From DASPWV01 sp046727855 (GTDB taxonomy: Bacteria > Acidobacteriota > Vicinamibacteria > Vicinamibacterales > UBA2999), in the NCBI GenBank assembly GCA_046727855.1, contig JBKPDL010000059.1, forward strand, positions 1 through 14,702: DNA of 14,702 nt. Direction: 5' to 3'. Each line of letters begins with the position of its first letter. Within the stretch, counting starts at the first letter, position 1. Below are positions 14,284 to 14,702 of the stretch, piece by piece. Under the pieces are notes generated by a model. That model was not told the origin of the DNA. It did not search any database and saw only the letters and a program-made list of their open reading frames with translations. A program made the translations under genes and the position numbers.

Positions 14284-14367
14284 GAGTTTGCCAGCCGCGC
14301 GCGAGACGTTACGGCCAGGCAGGCCAGCCTGTGCGCGCAGTGCTTCGGCTAGCCAAGCCGGCGTCGG

Positions 14368-14440
14368 GGGCGGTTAGCTCAGTTGGTAGAGCACCGGCTT
14401 TACACGCCGGCTGTCACAGGTTCGAGTCCTGTATCGCCCA
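14368..14440 (+). tRNA. tRNA-Val (anticodon TAC)
   Basis: This 73-base gene folds into a full cloverleaf. The acceptor stem GGGCGGT pairs with ATCGCCC with one G-U pair, and the D arm is GCTC/GAGC. The anticodon stem CCGGC/GCCGG encloses loop TTTACAC (anticodon TAC), a 5-base variable loop follows, and the T arm is ACAGG/CCTGT with TTCGAGT. The discriminator base is A, and the 3' CCA is not encoded. Confidence 0.97.
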
Positions 14441-14445
14441 TTCTG

Positions 14446-14526
14446 AATCGTGAATCTGGAGATTTTGTGATCTGGTGATTTGGAGAGGATTTGGAGATTG
14501 CGAGATTTAGGATTTAGGGATTTAGC
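14446..14526. repeat. Degenerate GATTTGG/GATTTAG repeat tract between tRNA genes
   Basis: This AT-richer tract is built from decayed 7-10 base units around GGAGATTT, GATCTGGT, GATTTGGAGA and GATTTAGG. It has no coding signal. It breaks the GC-rich composition on both sides and sits exactly between the two tRNA genes. The GGAGAT core is shared with the minisatellite in lpxL. Confidence 0.6.
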
Positions 14527-14590
14527 TCTTTACAATTTGCGGTGAAGAGACGGGCGATTCGAGCGTGGCGCCGCTAATCGGTAGCACATC

Positions 14591-14602
14591 TGCGAATTCG
14601 CA
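14591..14602. repeat. 12-bp perfect palindrome before tRNA-Asp
   Basis: TGCGAATTCGCA is its own reverse complement and lies 23 bases before the tRNA-Asp gene. It could be a protein-binding site or chance; the function is not clear. Confidence 0.3.
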
Positions 14603-14625
14603 AATCTCGACATCACCATCATTAC

Positions 14626-14702
<77 letters not shown>

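Overview
The window is a dense, GC-rich stretch of bacterial chromosome from a Gram-negative (LPS-making) organism. Lipid A, Kdo and heptose genes dominate. The gap-pgk-tpiA order next to this LPS block, the free-standing LigD-type ligase and the low-complexity GGAGAT/GATTTGG spacer repeats all remind me of Acidobacteriota, perhaps Vicinamibacteria. That placement is inference, because no rRNA or other firm marker is present.

Left part (1-2450): a small DUF4177-like protein on the minus strand, a gene-poor stretch of about 370 bases carrying a perfect 15-bp inverted repeat, an ATP-dependent DNA ligase of the LigD catalytic type on the plus strand, and a small zinc-ribbon protein of unknown role. 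This part looks like accessory DNA.

Middle part (2451-5562, minus strand): a glycolytic operon read gap, pgk, tpiA, catalysing consecutive steps of lower glycolysis plus triose interconversion. A hairpin-rich 118-bp spacer separates pgk from tpiA.

Right part (5674-14283, plus strand): a tightly packed envelope operon, transcribed divergently from gap through what look like interlocking promoters. The order is kdtA/waaA (Kdo transferase), lpxK (lipid A 4'-kinase), lpxL-type late acyltransferase, waaF-type heptosyltransferase, gmhB, hldA/rfaE1, a WecA/MraY-superfamily polyprenyl-phosphate sugar-1-phosphate transferase, hldC/rfaE2, a 47-codon small ORF and an ICMT-like membrane methyltransferase. 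Most junctions overlap by 1-8 bases (ATGA, GTGA, TGATG), which indicates translational coupling. Together these genes finish lipid A, add Kdo and heptose, make most of the ADP-heptose precursor (GmhA and HldD are not in the window), and start an undecaprenyl-linked glycan. The window closes with tRNA-Val(TAC) and tRNA-Asp(GTC), separated by an AT-richer degenerate repeat tract.

The two most unusual features are a 75-residue E/I/R-rich tail on the LpxL homologue, encoded by an in-frame 9/24-bp minisatellite that runs directly into the waaF start codon, and a FlaA1/CapD-like membrane module fused to the C-terminus of the WecA-like enzyme. I found no CRISPR array, no complete insertion sequence and no defence system.
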